Source: Dallia pectoralis (taxonomy: Eukaryota; Chordata; Actinopteri; Esociformes; Umbridae). From it: a stretch of 64,000 bases of DNA. Both the position numbers and the translations under genes were made by a program. Under the pieces are notes generated by a model. That model made no database searches. It saw only the letters and a list, made by a program, of their open reading frames with translations, and was not told the DNA's origin. The first letter of the stretch is position 1, and every line of letters starts with the position of its first letter. The stretch is taken from NCBI GenBank assembly GCA_029465975.1, contig CM055728.1, forward strand, positions 4,970,535-5,034,534, written 5' to 3'. Shown piece after piece: positions 1 to 10,449 of this stretch.

Positions 1-3000
1 GTCTTGAGTCCAGTATCTCGTGAACCCTGTAGGTGGTGTCCTGTTCGTCCTCCAATGGGGGTGTCGTAGGTTGTTGAGCGATCGGGGGGTACATCGGGCT
101 ATAGTACACCGGTTTCAGCAGGGAGACATGAAACGTAGGCACAATCCTATAGTGTCGAGGGAGCAACAGGCGATATGTAACAGGATTAATACGTCTTATC
201 ACCTTGAATGGACCGATGTACCTGGGTTTGAGCTTCTTGCAGCTCCGACGGAGACGCAGATCACGGGTCGACAGCCACACTCTTTGTCCGGGTTGGTACG
301 TCGGAGTAGGTCCTCGTCGTCGATCGGCGTAGATCTTCTGCTGATGCGCTGCTTGCCTTAGATGTTGATGGGCTGTCTCCCAGACCTGCGCACTCCGACG
401 GAACCACTCGTCGACGGCCGGTACCATCCCTGGCTCGGTATCCCAGGGAAACAAGGGCGGTTGATACACTAGCACACACTGGAAAGGTGTTAGACGTAGC
501 CCGGAGTGGATCAAAGAGTTCTGGGCATACTCTACCCAAGGGAGATACCGGCTCCACTCCTGCGGCTGTCGTGAACATTGTTGTCGCAGATATTTACCGA
601 TATCCTGGTTCAGTCTTTCCGTCTGCCCATTAGATTGGGGATGGTACCCAGACGTCAGACTTACGGAGATTCCTAAGCGTTCGCAAAACGCTTTCCACAC
701 ACGTGACACGAACTGGGGTCCCCGATCAGATACAATATCCTCCGGAATTCCAAATTGCCGGAACACCTGGTTAAACACAGTCTCGGCCATCTGAGTGGCA
801 TTGGGCAATTGGGCCATAGGAATTAACCGGCACATCTTTGAAAAACGGTCAATGACCACAAGGATTACCGTGTTTCCCTCTGATTCAGGTAGGTCAGTAA
901 CAAAATCCATGGCTACATGTGACCAGGGTCTGTGAGGTGTCGGCAGAGGCAATAGCTTACCCTCCGGAAGGTTACGGGGAGTTTTGGACTGGGCACACAC
1001 TGGGCAGGACAAGACATAGTCTCTGACGTCGTCAGCTAGGGAGACCCACCAGTACTTCCGACTGAGAAGCTGCGTGGTCCGGGTAATTCCGGGGTGCCCA
1101 GACCCCAGCGACGTATGACACCACTCCAGTAGTTGGGGTCGAAGGGAGGCCGGCACGAAGACCTTGGATGCCGGTGTTTCGGGTGGTGCTGGTTCCCCCT
1201 GTAGGGTCTCCTGGATGGTGTCATCAAGAGCCCATCTTACAGGTCCCGCACGGCAACTCATGGGAAGAATAGTCTCTGGTTCGGTGCGTCTCTCCGCGCG
1301 CTCAAACTGTCTGGAGAGCGCGTCCGCCTTTCCATTCTTGGAACCCGGAATATAGGAGACAGTGAACCGAAAACGGTTAAAGAATAACGACCACCTTGCC
1401 TGTCTGGAGTTTAGTCGTTTGGCACCCTGTAGGTACTCCAGGTTACGGTGATCCGTGAGCACCAGGAACGGGTGTTCAGCTCCCTCCAGCCAATGTCTCC
1501 ACTCCTCAAGAGCCAGTTTTACCGCTAGTAGTTCTCGATTTCCAACATCATAGTTTTGCTCGGCAGGATTCAGCTTCTTAGAAAAGAAAGCACAGGGACG
1601 TGACTTAGGAGGCTCTCCTTGGCGCTGTGACAGGACTGCTCCCACTCCAATCTCCGAGGCGTCCACCTCCACAATGAAGGGCCGTGTTGAGTCAGGCTGG
1701 CTTAAAATGGGAACAGTGGTGAAACGCTCTTTCAATGTCTCGAATGCACGCACTGCTCCCTCAGTCCAACTCAGACCCCGTCCCTTTTGACTGGTCATGG
1801 CAGACAGAGGGGCTGCGGTGGTACTGAAATTACGCACGAACCTCCTGTAGTAATTAGCGAACCCCAGAAATCTCTGCAGCTCCTTCACCGTCTTAGGTTG
1901 AGGCCACTCTCGGACCGCCTGTACCTTGGAGTCGTCCAGCTTCACTCCGTCAGGTGTGAGGATGGCCCCAAGGAAGGAGACCGTGGTGACATGGAACTCA
2001 CTCTTCTCGGGCTTCACGAACAGTTGATACTTCTGCAGTCGTTCCAGGACCTGTCGTACATGAGACACATGTTCCCTCATAGAGTGAGAATAGATTAGAA
2101 TATCGTCAATATAAACGATGATGAACCGATCGATCATGTCCCTAAAGATGTCATTCATAAACGCCTGGAATACTGCGGGAGCGTTGGTGAGTCCAAAGGG
2201 CATTACACAATATTCATAGTGTCCACGGTGTGTAATGAACGCGGTTTTCCATTCATCCCCCTCCCTAATACGCACCAGATTGTAAGCGCTTCTGAGGTCT
2301 AGCTTACTGTATATAGTGGCCTGTCTCACCTGTTCTAGAGCTGACGGAATCAGGGGGAGCGGGTAACGATTCTTTATCGTAATGTCGTTCAGTCCGCGAT
2401 AATCTATGCAAGGGCGTAGACCGCCGTCCTTTTTCTTTACAAAAAAGAAACTTGATGCCGCGGGTGACGTAGACGGACGTATAGCCCCCTGTTGAAGAGC
2501 CTCATCTATATACTTGCTCATGGACTCCCGTTCCGGCTGTGACAAGGGGTATATCCGTCCGCGAGGAGGTGTCGCACCAGACAGCAGCTCTATAGCGCAG
2601 TCCCAGGTGCGGTGAGGAGGCAAAATGGTCGCCCTCTCCTTGGAGAACACCTGCGCATACTCCCGGTATTCTGGAGGGACGATAGTAGGGACAGAACACA
2701 GCGAGTCTTCCACCGAGGTGGTCTTACAAGGTAGGGTCAGACATTTGGCTCTACACCCCTCACTCCAAGAGGTTATGGTACCTGATCTCCAAGAGATGAC
2801 TGGGTCATGGGTAACCAGCCAGGGGTGTCCTAGAACCAACGGCTCCCCTGGAGCGGTAATGACAAACATGGTAATCCGTTCATGATGAATGGAGCCCACC
2901 TGAAGACTTAATTCCTCGGTCCGGTGAGTGATGAGTCCAGTTCCCATGGGTTCTCCGTCTAACGCGTTGACTCTCAGTGGAGGTTGGACGGGGAGCAGTT

Positions 3001-4021
3001 GTACCCCTAACTCCTTGGCGAGGCCCGCGTCCATAAAACTGGCCGCCGCGCCGGAGTCAATGAGTCCCTCGAACACGCGTACTTTCTCCCCGACAGCTAG
3101 GGTAACTGGAACATACATCTGTTTAGATGTGATATTGAAAACATGAGTTTCACTCACCGGTTTGACTGTTCCGAGCCGGTACTCCGTGGTTCGGGATGGT
3201 CGTACGGGGCAATGACGAATGAAATGACCGGACTGGCCACAGTACAGACACAGACCGTCTCGTCGCCGTTGCTGTCTCACGGAGGGTTGGAGAGGAGAAC
3301 GTCCCAGTTGCATCGGTTCCTCCTCCGGTTCTCTCCTCCGTTCCGCTGCCCACCTAGGGCGAGGGACACTGACCTCCCGAACTGCGGAGGACTTGTGATT
3401 CACTAAGAGATTATCAATAGAGATGGAGATGTTGATAAACTCATTTAACACAGTGATGTCGCCCCGACACGCCAACTCAGTTTGCACCTCCGGGCGCAGC
3501 CCTCTTCGGTATACGGTGAGCAATGCGGTTTCACTCCACCCGCAACCTGCCGCTAACGTGCGGAATTCTAAGGCATAGTCAGCCACAGTACGATTGCCTT
3601 GCTTTAGTTCACATAGCTGATCCCCCACACCCCGTCCAGACACAGGGTGATCGAATACTTCCCGGAATAATGTCTTAAACTGGGCCTCCGAATTTAATTC
3701 GGGAACCTCAGCTGCCCACAGGGCAGTAGCCCACTCTAGTGCTCTTCCCGTGAGTAAGGAGATAGTGAAATCCACCCTGCACCGGTCGTCGGAGAACATC
3801 GCTCGGTTGTGAGACATATACAGAGCGGCCTGAAGCAAGAACCCCTGACATTTACCGGGCTCTCCATCATACTTGGTCGGCATGGAAATCGGGGGCACCT
3901 GACGAGGACTGACCGTACTCGGGGTGGTAACCTCGGCAGCTCCGGCTTGGAGCAACTGAAGGAGCTCATCCATCCGTTTCTCCTGTATCTCCCATCGCTT
4001 CTGTAGTTCCGCTGGATCCAT
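1..4021 (-). CDS. Ty3/gypsy chromovirus gag-pol polyprotein, open, 3' end off the window
   Basis: I read this frame triplet by triplet from the ATG at 4021 to position 2 and found no stop, giving 1340 codons that continue beyond the left edge. Order: Gag with a CX2CX4HX4C zinc knuckle (C258, C261, H266, C271); aspartic protease DSGA at 322-325; reverse transcriptase with YIDD at 637-640; RNase H; integrase with an HHCC zinc-binding region and a DD35E triad at D1039, D1099 and E1135; then the start of a chromodomain (YRVHEILDSR at 1331-1340). Gag and Pol are one frame with no frameshift or stop between them. Every catalytic motif I looked for is present, so this copy looks young and possibly active. 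It should make the proteins for particle assembly, cDNA synthesis and integration. The chromodomain start places it among the chromoviruses, by family knowledge. The coding end and the other LTR are not visible. Confidence 0.93.
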   Translation of the reverse strand, partial: MDPAELQKRWEIQEKRMDELLQLLQAGAAEVTTPSTVSPRQVPPISMPTKYDGEPGKCQGFLLQAALYMSHNRAMFSDDRCRVDFTISLLTGRALEWATALWAAEVPELNSEAQFKTLFREVFDHPVSGRGVGDQLCELKQGNRTVADYALEFRTLAAGCGWSETALLTVYRRGLRPEVQTELACRGDITVLNEFINISISIDNLLVNHKSSAVREVSVPRPRWAAERRREPEEEPMQLGRSPLQPSVRQQRRRDGLCLYCGQSGHFIRHCPVRPSRTTEYRLGTVKPVSETHVFNITSKQMYVPVTLAVGEKVRVFEGLIDSGAAASFMDAGLAKELGVQLLPVQPPLRVNALDGEPMGTGLITHRTEELSLQVGSIHHERITMFVITAPGEPLVLGHPWLVTHDPVISWRSGTITSWSEGCRAKCLTLPCKTTSVEDSLCSVPTIVPPEYREYAQVFSKERATILPPHRTWDCAIELLSGATPPRGRIYPLSQPERESMSKYIDEALQQGAIRPSTSPAASSFFFVKKKDGGLRPCIDYRGLNDITIKNRYPLPLIPSALEQVRQATIYSKLDLRSAYNLVRIREGDEWKTAFITHRGHYEYCVMPFGLTNAPAVFQAFMNDIFRDMIDRFIIVYIDDILIYSHSMREHVSHVRQVLERLQKYQLFVKPEKSEFHVTTVSFLGAILTPDGVKLDDSKVQAVREWPQPKTVKELQRFLGFANYYRRFVRNFSTTAAPLSAMTSQKGRGLSWTEGAVRAFETLKERFTTVPILSQPDSTRPFIVEVDASEIGVGAVLSQRQGEPPKSRPCAFFSKKLNPAEQNYDVGNRELLAVKLALEEWRHWLEGAEHPFLVLTDHRNLEYLQGAKRLNSRQARWSLFFNRFRFTVSYIPGSKNGKADALSRQFERAERRTEPETILPMSCRAGPVRWALDDTIQETLQGEPAPPETPASKVFVPASLRPQLLEWCHTSLGSGHPGITRTTQLLSRKYWWVSLADDVRDYVLSCPVCAQSKTPRNLPEGKLLPLPTPHRPWSHVAMDFVTDLPESEGNTVILVVIDRFSKMCRLIPMAQLPNATQMAETVFNQVFRQFGIPEDIVSDRGPQFVSRVWKAFCERLGISVSLTSGYHPQSNGQTERLNQDIGKYLRQQCSRQPQEWSRYLPWVEYAQNSLIHSGLRLTPFQCVLVYQPPLFPWDTEPGMVPAVDEWFRRSAQVWETAHQHLRQAAHQQKIYADRRRGPTPTYQPGQRVWLSTRDLRLRRSCKKLKPRYIGPFKVIRRINPVTYRLLLPRHYRIVPTFHVSLLKPVYYSPMYPPIAQQPTTPPLEDEQDTTYRVHEILDSR

Positions 4022-4039
4022 GTTGCGGGCGAGGTATTC
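4022..4039 (-). promoter_or_regulatory. Primer-binding site of the chromovirus, self-priming type
   Basis: The minus-strand sequence after the LTR end (...GTTACA) is GAATACCTCGCCCGCAAC, directly before the gag ATG. It lacks the TGG expected of a tRNA-primed site. Its AATACCTCGC (4038-4029) is the exact reverse complement of GCGAGGTATT in the LTR (4362-4353), which lies about 28 nt after a TATA-like motif. This is the arrangement known for Tf1/sushi elements, where the 5' end of the RNA primes its own reverse transcription. The pairing is seen; the mechanism is inferred. Confidence 0.6.
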
Positions 4040-4483
4040 TGTAACGAATACACAGAAGACAGAGTAGGGTCCAATCGCAGAACCGCGAAGCTTTATTAAA
4101 GTACAGGCAAACAGAAGGCTTAAATCGTCGTCAGGCAGGCAGTGGTCGAAACGGAGGGATCAGAGGCAGTCAGAGGTACAAAGGATCGGGCGTGGTCGTG
4201 GTCGGTTAAACGGGCACAGGATCAGGACACGGGAGTCACTAGAACAACAGAAGGGTAAAGCAAGACGGAGTCGGAACACGGAGCAAAGGACTGGTACACT
4301 GGCAGACTAACAATGAATATTCTCTAATAAACGCTCAGCAAGTCACTAGAACAATACCTCGCAAAGAGAGAGCCTCTGAGCACACCTATATCCCATACCT
4401 AATTACCGGCAGGTGTGCTCAGAACTCAGGTGAGGTTGATCGCGTCTGATGACTCCCCCTCCCTGTTGATCGGGGGAGTGTCA
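4040..4483 (-). repeat. 5' LTR of the chromovirus (approximate limits)
   Basis: On the minus strand this segment runs from about TGACACTCCCCC (4483) to TTCGTTACA (4040) and lies just upstream of the gag start. It holds a TATA-like ATATAGG near 4390, a predicted transcript start near 4362 and a polyadenylation signal AATAAA at 4097-4092, so U3, R and U5 are in the expected order. The inner edge is fairly firm. The outer edge could be up to about 20 bases further out, because the second LTR is outside the window and cannot be compared. Confidence 0.7.
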
Positions 4484-4519
4484 GACTCTGACTAAACCCA
4501 GACAAACCCTGGTTCCTTA

Positions 4520-4740
4520 TAGTAGGTGCCTCAAGGTGCGGCTACCCTCGAACACAGTGCTGGACACCGGTGGTCAGGGAAGCTGTCCGCCTGAAGGAGT
4601 CTTTCTGGGATATATTATCGGTGGTAGCAGGGTACTGACGCGCCCAAAGGGCTGCAGCCTCGGCCGTGGTAGAGGCAATGCACTGGGTGTGGGAGACGTT
4701 CGGAGAGGCTACGGAGAAGGTCTTTTGGTCGGCACCAAGG
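4520..4740 (+). mobile_element. Rex3 copy B, left fragment
   Basis: The + strand matches, with scattered changes, the endonuclease-to-RT linker of the Rex3 copy next door (read on the opposite strand near 6470-6700). For example, the stretch ending TATGGAGAAGG...GTCGGCACCAA is recognisable. The match stops at 4740 and resumes, in the same orientation and at nearly the same Rex3 coordinate, at 7851. This is therefore one half of a + strand Rex3 split by Rex3 copy A. It is non-functional, with indels and no useful open frame. Confidence 0.75.
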
Positions 4741-7700
4741 TCTCATCTCATCTTCAACCGCTTATCCGGGGTCGGGTCGCGGGGGTAGCAGCTCTAGCAG
4801 GGGACCCCAAACTTCCCTTTCCCGGGCAACATTAGCCAGCTCTGACTGGGGAATCCCGAGGCGTTCCCAGGCCAGTGTGGAGATATAATCTCTCCACCTA
4901 GTCCTGGGTCTTCCCCGAGGTCTCCTCCCAGCTGGACGTGCCTGGAACACCTCTCTAGGGAGGCGCCCAGGTGGCATTCGTACAAGATGCCCGAACCACC
5001 TCAACTGGCTCCTTTCTATGCAAAGGAGCAGCGGCTCTACTCCGAGTTCCTCTCGGATGACTGAGCTTCTCACCCTATCCCTAAGGGAGAGGCCAGCCAC
5101 CTTTCTGAGAAAACCCATTTCGGCCGCTTGTACCCGCGATCTAGTTCTTTCGGTCATGACCCAGCTTTCATGACCATAGGTGAGGGTAGGAACAAAGATT
5201 GACCGGTAGATCGAGAGCTTTGCCTTTCGGCTCAGCTCTCTTTTCGTCACAACGGTGCGGTGAAGCGAATGCAACACCGCCCCGCTGCTCCGATCCTCCG
5301 ACCAATCTCCCGCTCCATTGTTCCCTCACTCGCGAACAAGACCCCGAGGTACTTGAACTCCTTCACTTGGAGTAAGGACTCATTCCCTACCCGGAGTAGG
5401 CACTCCACCGGTTTCCTGCTGAGAGTCATGGCCTCAGATTTAGAGGTGCTAACCCTCATCCCAGCCGCTTCACACTCGGCTGCGAACCGATCCAGTGAGT
5501 GCTGAAGGTCACCGACCGATGAGGCCATCAGGACCACATCATCCGCAAAAAGCAGTGATGTGACCATCAGCCCACCGAACGGGAACCCCTCCCCCCATGA
5601 CTACGCCTTGATATCCTGTCCATGAATATTACAAACAGGATTGGTGACAAAGCGCAGCCCTGGCGGAGGCCAACCCCCACCTGGAACGAATCCGACTTAC
5701 TGCCGAGGACACGGACACAGCTCATGCTTTGAGCGTACAGGGTGGATGGCCCTGAGAAGAGACCCCCTCACCCCATACTCCCGCAGCACCTCCCACAAAG
5801 ATCCCGGGGTACCCGGTCATACGCCTTCTCCAGATCCACAAAACACATGTAGACTGGATGGGCATACTCCCAGGCCCCCTCCAGGATCCTTGCGAGAGTA
5901 AAGAGCTGGTCCGTGGTTCCCGGCCAGGACGAAAACCGCATTGTTCCTCTTCAATCTGAGGTTCGACTATTGGCCGAACCCTCCTTTCCAGCACTTTGGA
6001 GTACACTTTACCAGGGAGGCTGAGGAGTGTGATACCTCTGTAATTGGCACACACTCTCTGGTCCCCCTTTTTAAAGAGGGGAACCACCACCCCGGTCTGC
6101 CACTCCTCTGGCACTGTCCCAGACTTCCATGCAATGTTGAAGAGGCGTGTCAACCAAGACAGCCCTTCCCCACCCAAAGCTTTTAGCATTTCTGGACGAA
6201 TCTCATCAGTCCCTGGGGCTTTGCCACTGTGGAGTTGTTTGACTACCTCAGCGACTTCCCCCAGGAAACTGACGATGACCCTCCATCAGCCTCCAGCTCT
6301 GCCTCTGTACTAGAGGGCGTGTAGGTCGGATTCAGGAGCTCCTCAAAATGCTCTTTCCAGCGCCCGATCACATCATCAGTTGAGGTCAACAGTGTCCCAT
6401 CCTTACTGTACACAGCTTGGATGGTTCCCGTTTTCCCCTTCTGAGGTGCCGAACGGTTTTCCAGAAGCATTTTGGTGCCGACCGAAAGTCCTTCTCCATA
6501 GCTTCTCCAAACTTCTCCCACACCCGCTGCTTTGCCTCTGACACGGCAGCGGCTGCAGCCTTCGGGCCTGTCGGTACCCTGCAACTGCCTCCGGAGTCCC
6601 CAGGGCTAGCATATCCCTGAAGGCCTCCTTCTTAAGTCGGACAGCTTCCCTGACCACCGTGGTCCACCACGGTGTTCTAGGGTTACCACCCCTTGAGGCA
6701 CCTAGGACCTTGAGACCACAGCTCACCGCCGCAGCTTCAGCAATAGAAGCTTTGAACATTGCCCACTCAGGTTCAATGCCCCCAACCTCCACAGGGATGC
6801 CTGAAAAGCTCCGCCGGAGGTGTGAGTTAAAGATCTTTCGGACAGGGGCCTCCTCCAGACGTTCCCAGTTCACCCGCACTACCCGTTTGGGCTTACCTGG
6901 TCTGTCCAAAGTCTTTCCCCACCCTCTGATCCAACTCACTACCAGATGGTGATCAGTTGACAGCTCTGCCCCTCTCTTCACCCGAGTGTCCAAAACATGC
7001 GGCCTTAGATCAGCCGATACGATTACAAAATCGATCATTGACCTTCGGCCTAGGGTGCTCTGGTACCATGTACACTTATGCGCCTCCTTATGTTCGAACA
7101 TGGTGTTTGTTATAGACAATCCATGACTAGCACAGAAGTCCAATAACAAACGACCGCTCGGGTTTAGATCAGGAGGCCGTTCCTCCCAATCACGCCTCTC
7201 CAGGTGTCTCCATCGTTGCCCACATGTGCGTTGAAGTCACCCAGCAGAATGATGGAGTCCCCTACTGGAGCCCTATATAGGACTCCTTCAGGGTCTCCAA
7301 GAAGGCTGAATACTCCGAACTGCTGCTTGGTGCATAAGCACAAACAACAGTCAGAGTTTTCCCCCCCACCACCCTTAGGCGTAGGGAGGCAAACCTCTCA
7401 TCCACCGGGGTAAACTCCAACACCACCGTGCTCAGACGTGGGCTCGTGAGTATCCCCACACCAGCCCGCCGCCTCTCACCCTGGGCAACTCCAGAGAAGA
7501 ACAGAGTCCAACCCCTATCCAGGAGTAAGGTTCCAGAGCCACGGTTGTGCGTAGAGGTAAGTCCCACCAGATCCAACTGGTATCGCTCCACCTCACGCAC
7601 AAGTTCTGGCTCCTTCCCCCCCAGTGAGGTGACGTTCCACGTCCCCAAAGCAAGCTTCTGCCGCCCGGGTCTGATCCGTCGAGACCCCCCACCTTCACTG

Positions 7701-7850
7701 CCACCCATATGACAGCGCACCCGACCCCTGCGGTTGTTCCTGTGAGTGGTGGGCCCACAGGATGGAGAGGAGAGAGATGCCACGTATCTCGTTCGGGCTG
7801 TGCCCGGCCGGGCTCCGTGGCAAACCCGGCCACCAGACGCTCGCTTTCGA
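4741..7850 (-). pseudogene. Rex3 (RTE clade) LINE copy A, nearly full length, broken
   Basis: This is a minus-strand non-LTR retrotransposon. Order from 7850 down: a 5' leader; an AP-type endonuclease beginning LALGTWNVTSLGG near 7550; an endonuclease C-terminal part near 6950-7149; reverse transcriptase with NYRGITLLSLPGK (near 6045) and FADDVVLMASS (near 5540); a C-terminal region with RWFGHLVRMPPGRLPREVF; and a 3' end of short GATGA-type repeats at 4741-4752. The reading frame is broken several times, with open pieces at 7906-7262, 7149-6403, 6189-5722, 5567-5247 and 5277-4762. Segments resembling the commonly used Rex3 PCR primer sites are present (as I recall them: GGTGACAAAGCGCAGCCCTG near 5642, and TGGCAGACCGGGGTGGTGGT on the coding strand near 6100). 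It lies inside Rex3 copy B in opposite orientation. Confidence 0.9.
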
Positions 7851-8417
7851 GGAAAACCCTTCGGCACCTCAGATGTATGGTAAGGATGGGACACTGTTGA
7901 CCTCAACTGAGAAGGTAATTGGGCGGTGGAAGGAGCATTTTGAGGAACTCCTGAATCTGACTTCTACTATATGCCCTCTATTATATTGGCAAAGCTGGAG
8001 GCTGATGGAGGGGCATCGTCAATTTGGTGGAGGTCACTGTGGTACTCAAACAACTCCACAGTGGCAAACCCCTGGGGACTGATGAGATCTATCCAGAAAT
8101 GCTAAAAGCTTTGGCTAGGGAGGGGCTGTCTTGGTTCACACGTCTCTTCAACATTGCGTATGAGTCTGGGACAGTGTCAAAGGAGTGGCAGATTGGGGGT
8201 GGGGGGACCAGAGAGTGTGTGCCAGTTACAGGGGTATCACACCTCTCAGCCTCCCTGGTAAAGTGTACTCCAAAGGGCTGGATAGGAGGTTTCGCCGATA
8301 GTCAAACCTCAGATTGAAAAGAAACAATGCGGATCAGCTCTTTACTCTCGCAAGGATCCTGGAGGATGCCCACCCAGGCTACATGTGTTATGTGGATCTG
8401 GAGAAGACCGGGTTTCC
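7851..8417 (+). mobile_element. Rex3 copy B, right fragment (start of reverse transcriptase)
   Basis: Beginning GGAAAACCCTTCGGCACC, the + strand follows the Rex3 RT start. Recognisable pieces are KDGTLLTST, IGRWKEHFEELLN, EMLKALAREGLSW and FTRLFNIA. It has deletions (a piece near 7872 is missing relative to copy A) and frame breaks near 7990, 8080 and 8200. It is the continuation of the fragment at 4520-4740 across the copy A insertion. It runs into the 54-bp array at about 8418, and the RT sequence resumes after the array at 11549. Confidence 0.85.
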
Positions 8418-8569
8418 TGGGAGATACTGTGGGAGGTGCTGCGGGAGTATGGGGTGAGGGGGTCTCTATTCAGGGAGATACTGTGTGAGATGCTATGGGA
8501 GTATGGGGTGAGGGGGTCTCTATTCAGGGAGATACTGTGGGAGGTGCTGCGGGAGTATGGGGTGAGGGG
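8418..8569 (+). repeat. 54-bp tandem repeat from Rex3 RT, left part
   Basis: About 2.8 copies of a 54-bp unit (starting GGGAGATACTGTG...) derived from the Rex3 RT segment that reads WEVLREYGVRGSL. Two unit types alternate: a WEVLRE type close to the parental Rex3 and a CEMLWE type. Rex3 copies at 4741-7850 and 36165-37640 have this segment only once, so the expansion is specific to copy B. The array is cut at 8569 by the hAT-type insertion and resumes at 10450. Confidence 0.95.
8562..8569. repeat. Left target-site duplication of the hAT-type element
   Basis: GTGAGGGG directly before the terminal CAGAGCTGT; the same 8 bases follow the other end at 10450-10457. Confidence 0.85.
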
Positions 8570-10449
8570 CAGAGCTGTGCTCGAGACCACCTAAAGCGAG
8601 ACCGAGACGAGACCGAGACCGAAGGGGGCCGAGACCGAGACGAGACCAAGACCGAAGGGGGCCGAGACCGAGACGAGACCGAGACCGAAGGTGGCCGAGA
8701 CCGAGACGAGACCGATACCAAAGGGGGCCGAGACCGAGACCAGTCATATCAACACTAAATAATATGACATGTTTTTGGTCCAATGACCAATGTAAAAAAA
8801 ACACTTGACCAACAGCATCAGATCATCTACTGTGTTGTCATCCTGAATTAAATGAATTTTATTAAAAGAGTATGTAGGCCTATTTATTGTCTTATGTAAA
8901 CATAAAATACGAAAATAAAACCATGATTTTAAAATGCACAGGCTAAAATTTCAAAAAATCGAATAAATGAAAATCCATCAAACTGTAGGTCCTATGTTGA
9001 TGTAGTAAATGCTAACACATTTTAGATCACAAGCGACTTGCAATCAAATGATTTGCGCATGATTGGCCGATAAACAAATCTATTTATAATTATTTATCCG
9101 TCCACAGGCACGCAGCTTCAGTTGTTTGTCTGCTTGAGCAGGACACGCAAACGAACCGGTTGCACTACGCACAGTGTTCATTATTGTTACGAGTGCACAT
9201 GAGACAGCAGCAAACTAACCCGGTTGAACTGCGCACAGTGTTCATATAGATCAGACCAAAACCCTTCCAGTTTAATAAAGATCGGACCAAAACGGGTTCA
9301 GTTTCATATAGATCGGACCATAACCGTTCCAGTTTTATGCTCTTTCTGCCGTATGCCCCCCGGCCTTATGTATGTCCCACGTCCTTCTGTGTGCATGAGT
9401 AATTTCATTTATCGCCCATTTGTAGTTAGCCTATTAATAATTATTGTTTATATTCGTTTAATTTCGATACAAAACAATATTTTGTTGAAGTCTCTTGTAG
9501 GCTATATGAATACACTGTGGTTCATTCGTTATTAATTATTGAGTGCAATAGGCGCATGACACATGAATGGGGCTGTATGTATTTGGCGGAATTCGTTCTG
9601 TTTATTTAGTGAAACATATTTCTTTATAAACGTACCTCTTTTTGTAGTTCAACCAAGCCAATCAGACTATTGTCTATATGTATTCTCGTAGTATTTGTCT
9701 GTGTATCGCCCATTCAACCATTGCTATATAGGCTCAGTGAAGTGTGATCGGTGTCTGGGTACCGCAATTAGGGTACCAACGCCCAGCGGCGTGGGATTTT
9801 GGCGACAGGAAGGCAGTTTAGGTATCAAAAAACATGTAAATAGTAGTTTTATATAGTGTTCGGTTTGTGATTTTGCAATTCTGAAAACGGGACATGGTAA
9901 AATGCACGTATCTAGGAAAAGTCATGATGGACGAGGCTGTAGCTTTTCAACATGATATATGTATTTTAATTACTAACCGCTGTGTGTTTTCGGACAAATT
10001 ATTTATTTGTGCTCAATGTACTGAATATAGGCAAAACGAATATATTGGCTGATTGTGCAGACATGATCGAGCATATGTTTAAGATTGAAGTATTTACGTG
10101 AATGGGTGCACGCTCTAGCGACGCTGGGGGTGGGCTTTTCTTCAAAAGTAGATAGCCATTGGCGGGATAAGCCACATCAGAAAAAAACAGTCTGACTCTG
10201 GACGAAATACAGCCAATGGAAATACAGCCTCTACATGTCATACTTAAATATTTTTCTAGAAAAAATTGTGGGCGATAATTTCTACGCTGGTCTCGGCTGG
10301 TCTCGGAAGAATTTACGAGTCCTTACTGTCCGAGACCGAGTCGAGACCGAGTCCAAATGTAACCGAGACCGAGACGAGACCGAGACCTTAAAAAAGTGGT
10401 CTCGAGACCGGTCTCGAGACCGAGACCGGTCTCGAGTACTACAGCTCTG
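8570..10449. mobile_element. Non-autonomous hAT-type DNA transposon
   Basis: The ends are inverted repeats: CAGAGCTGTGCTCGAGACC at 8570, and CAGAGCTGTAGTACTCGAGACC (read inward from 10449) at the right. An 8-bp duplication GTGAGGGG flanks it. Removing the element and one duplication restores a normal 54-bp repeat unit. An 8-bp duplication and CAGAG termini are hallmarks of hAT elements. Subterminal regions are packed with GAGACC-type repeats (8590-8745 and 10325-10440). Inside, 9238-9345 holds about three copies of a roughly 30-bp unit (TTCATATAGATCGGACC...). I see no transposase coding sequence, so it would need a transposase supplied by another element. Confidence 0.85.

Noticed and set aside
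3736..4074. 112-codon minus frame beginning at 4074
   Set aside because: It is in another frame from the gag-pol reading and overlaps it; the true Gag start is at 4021.
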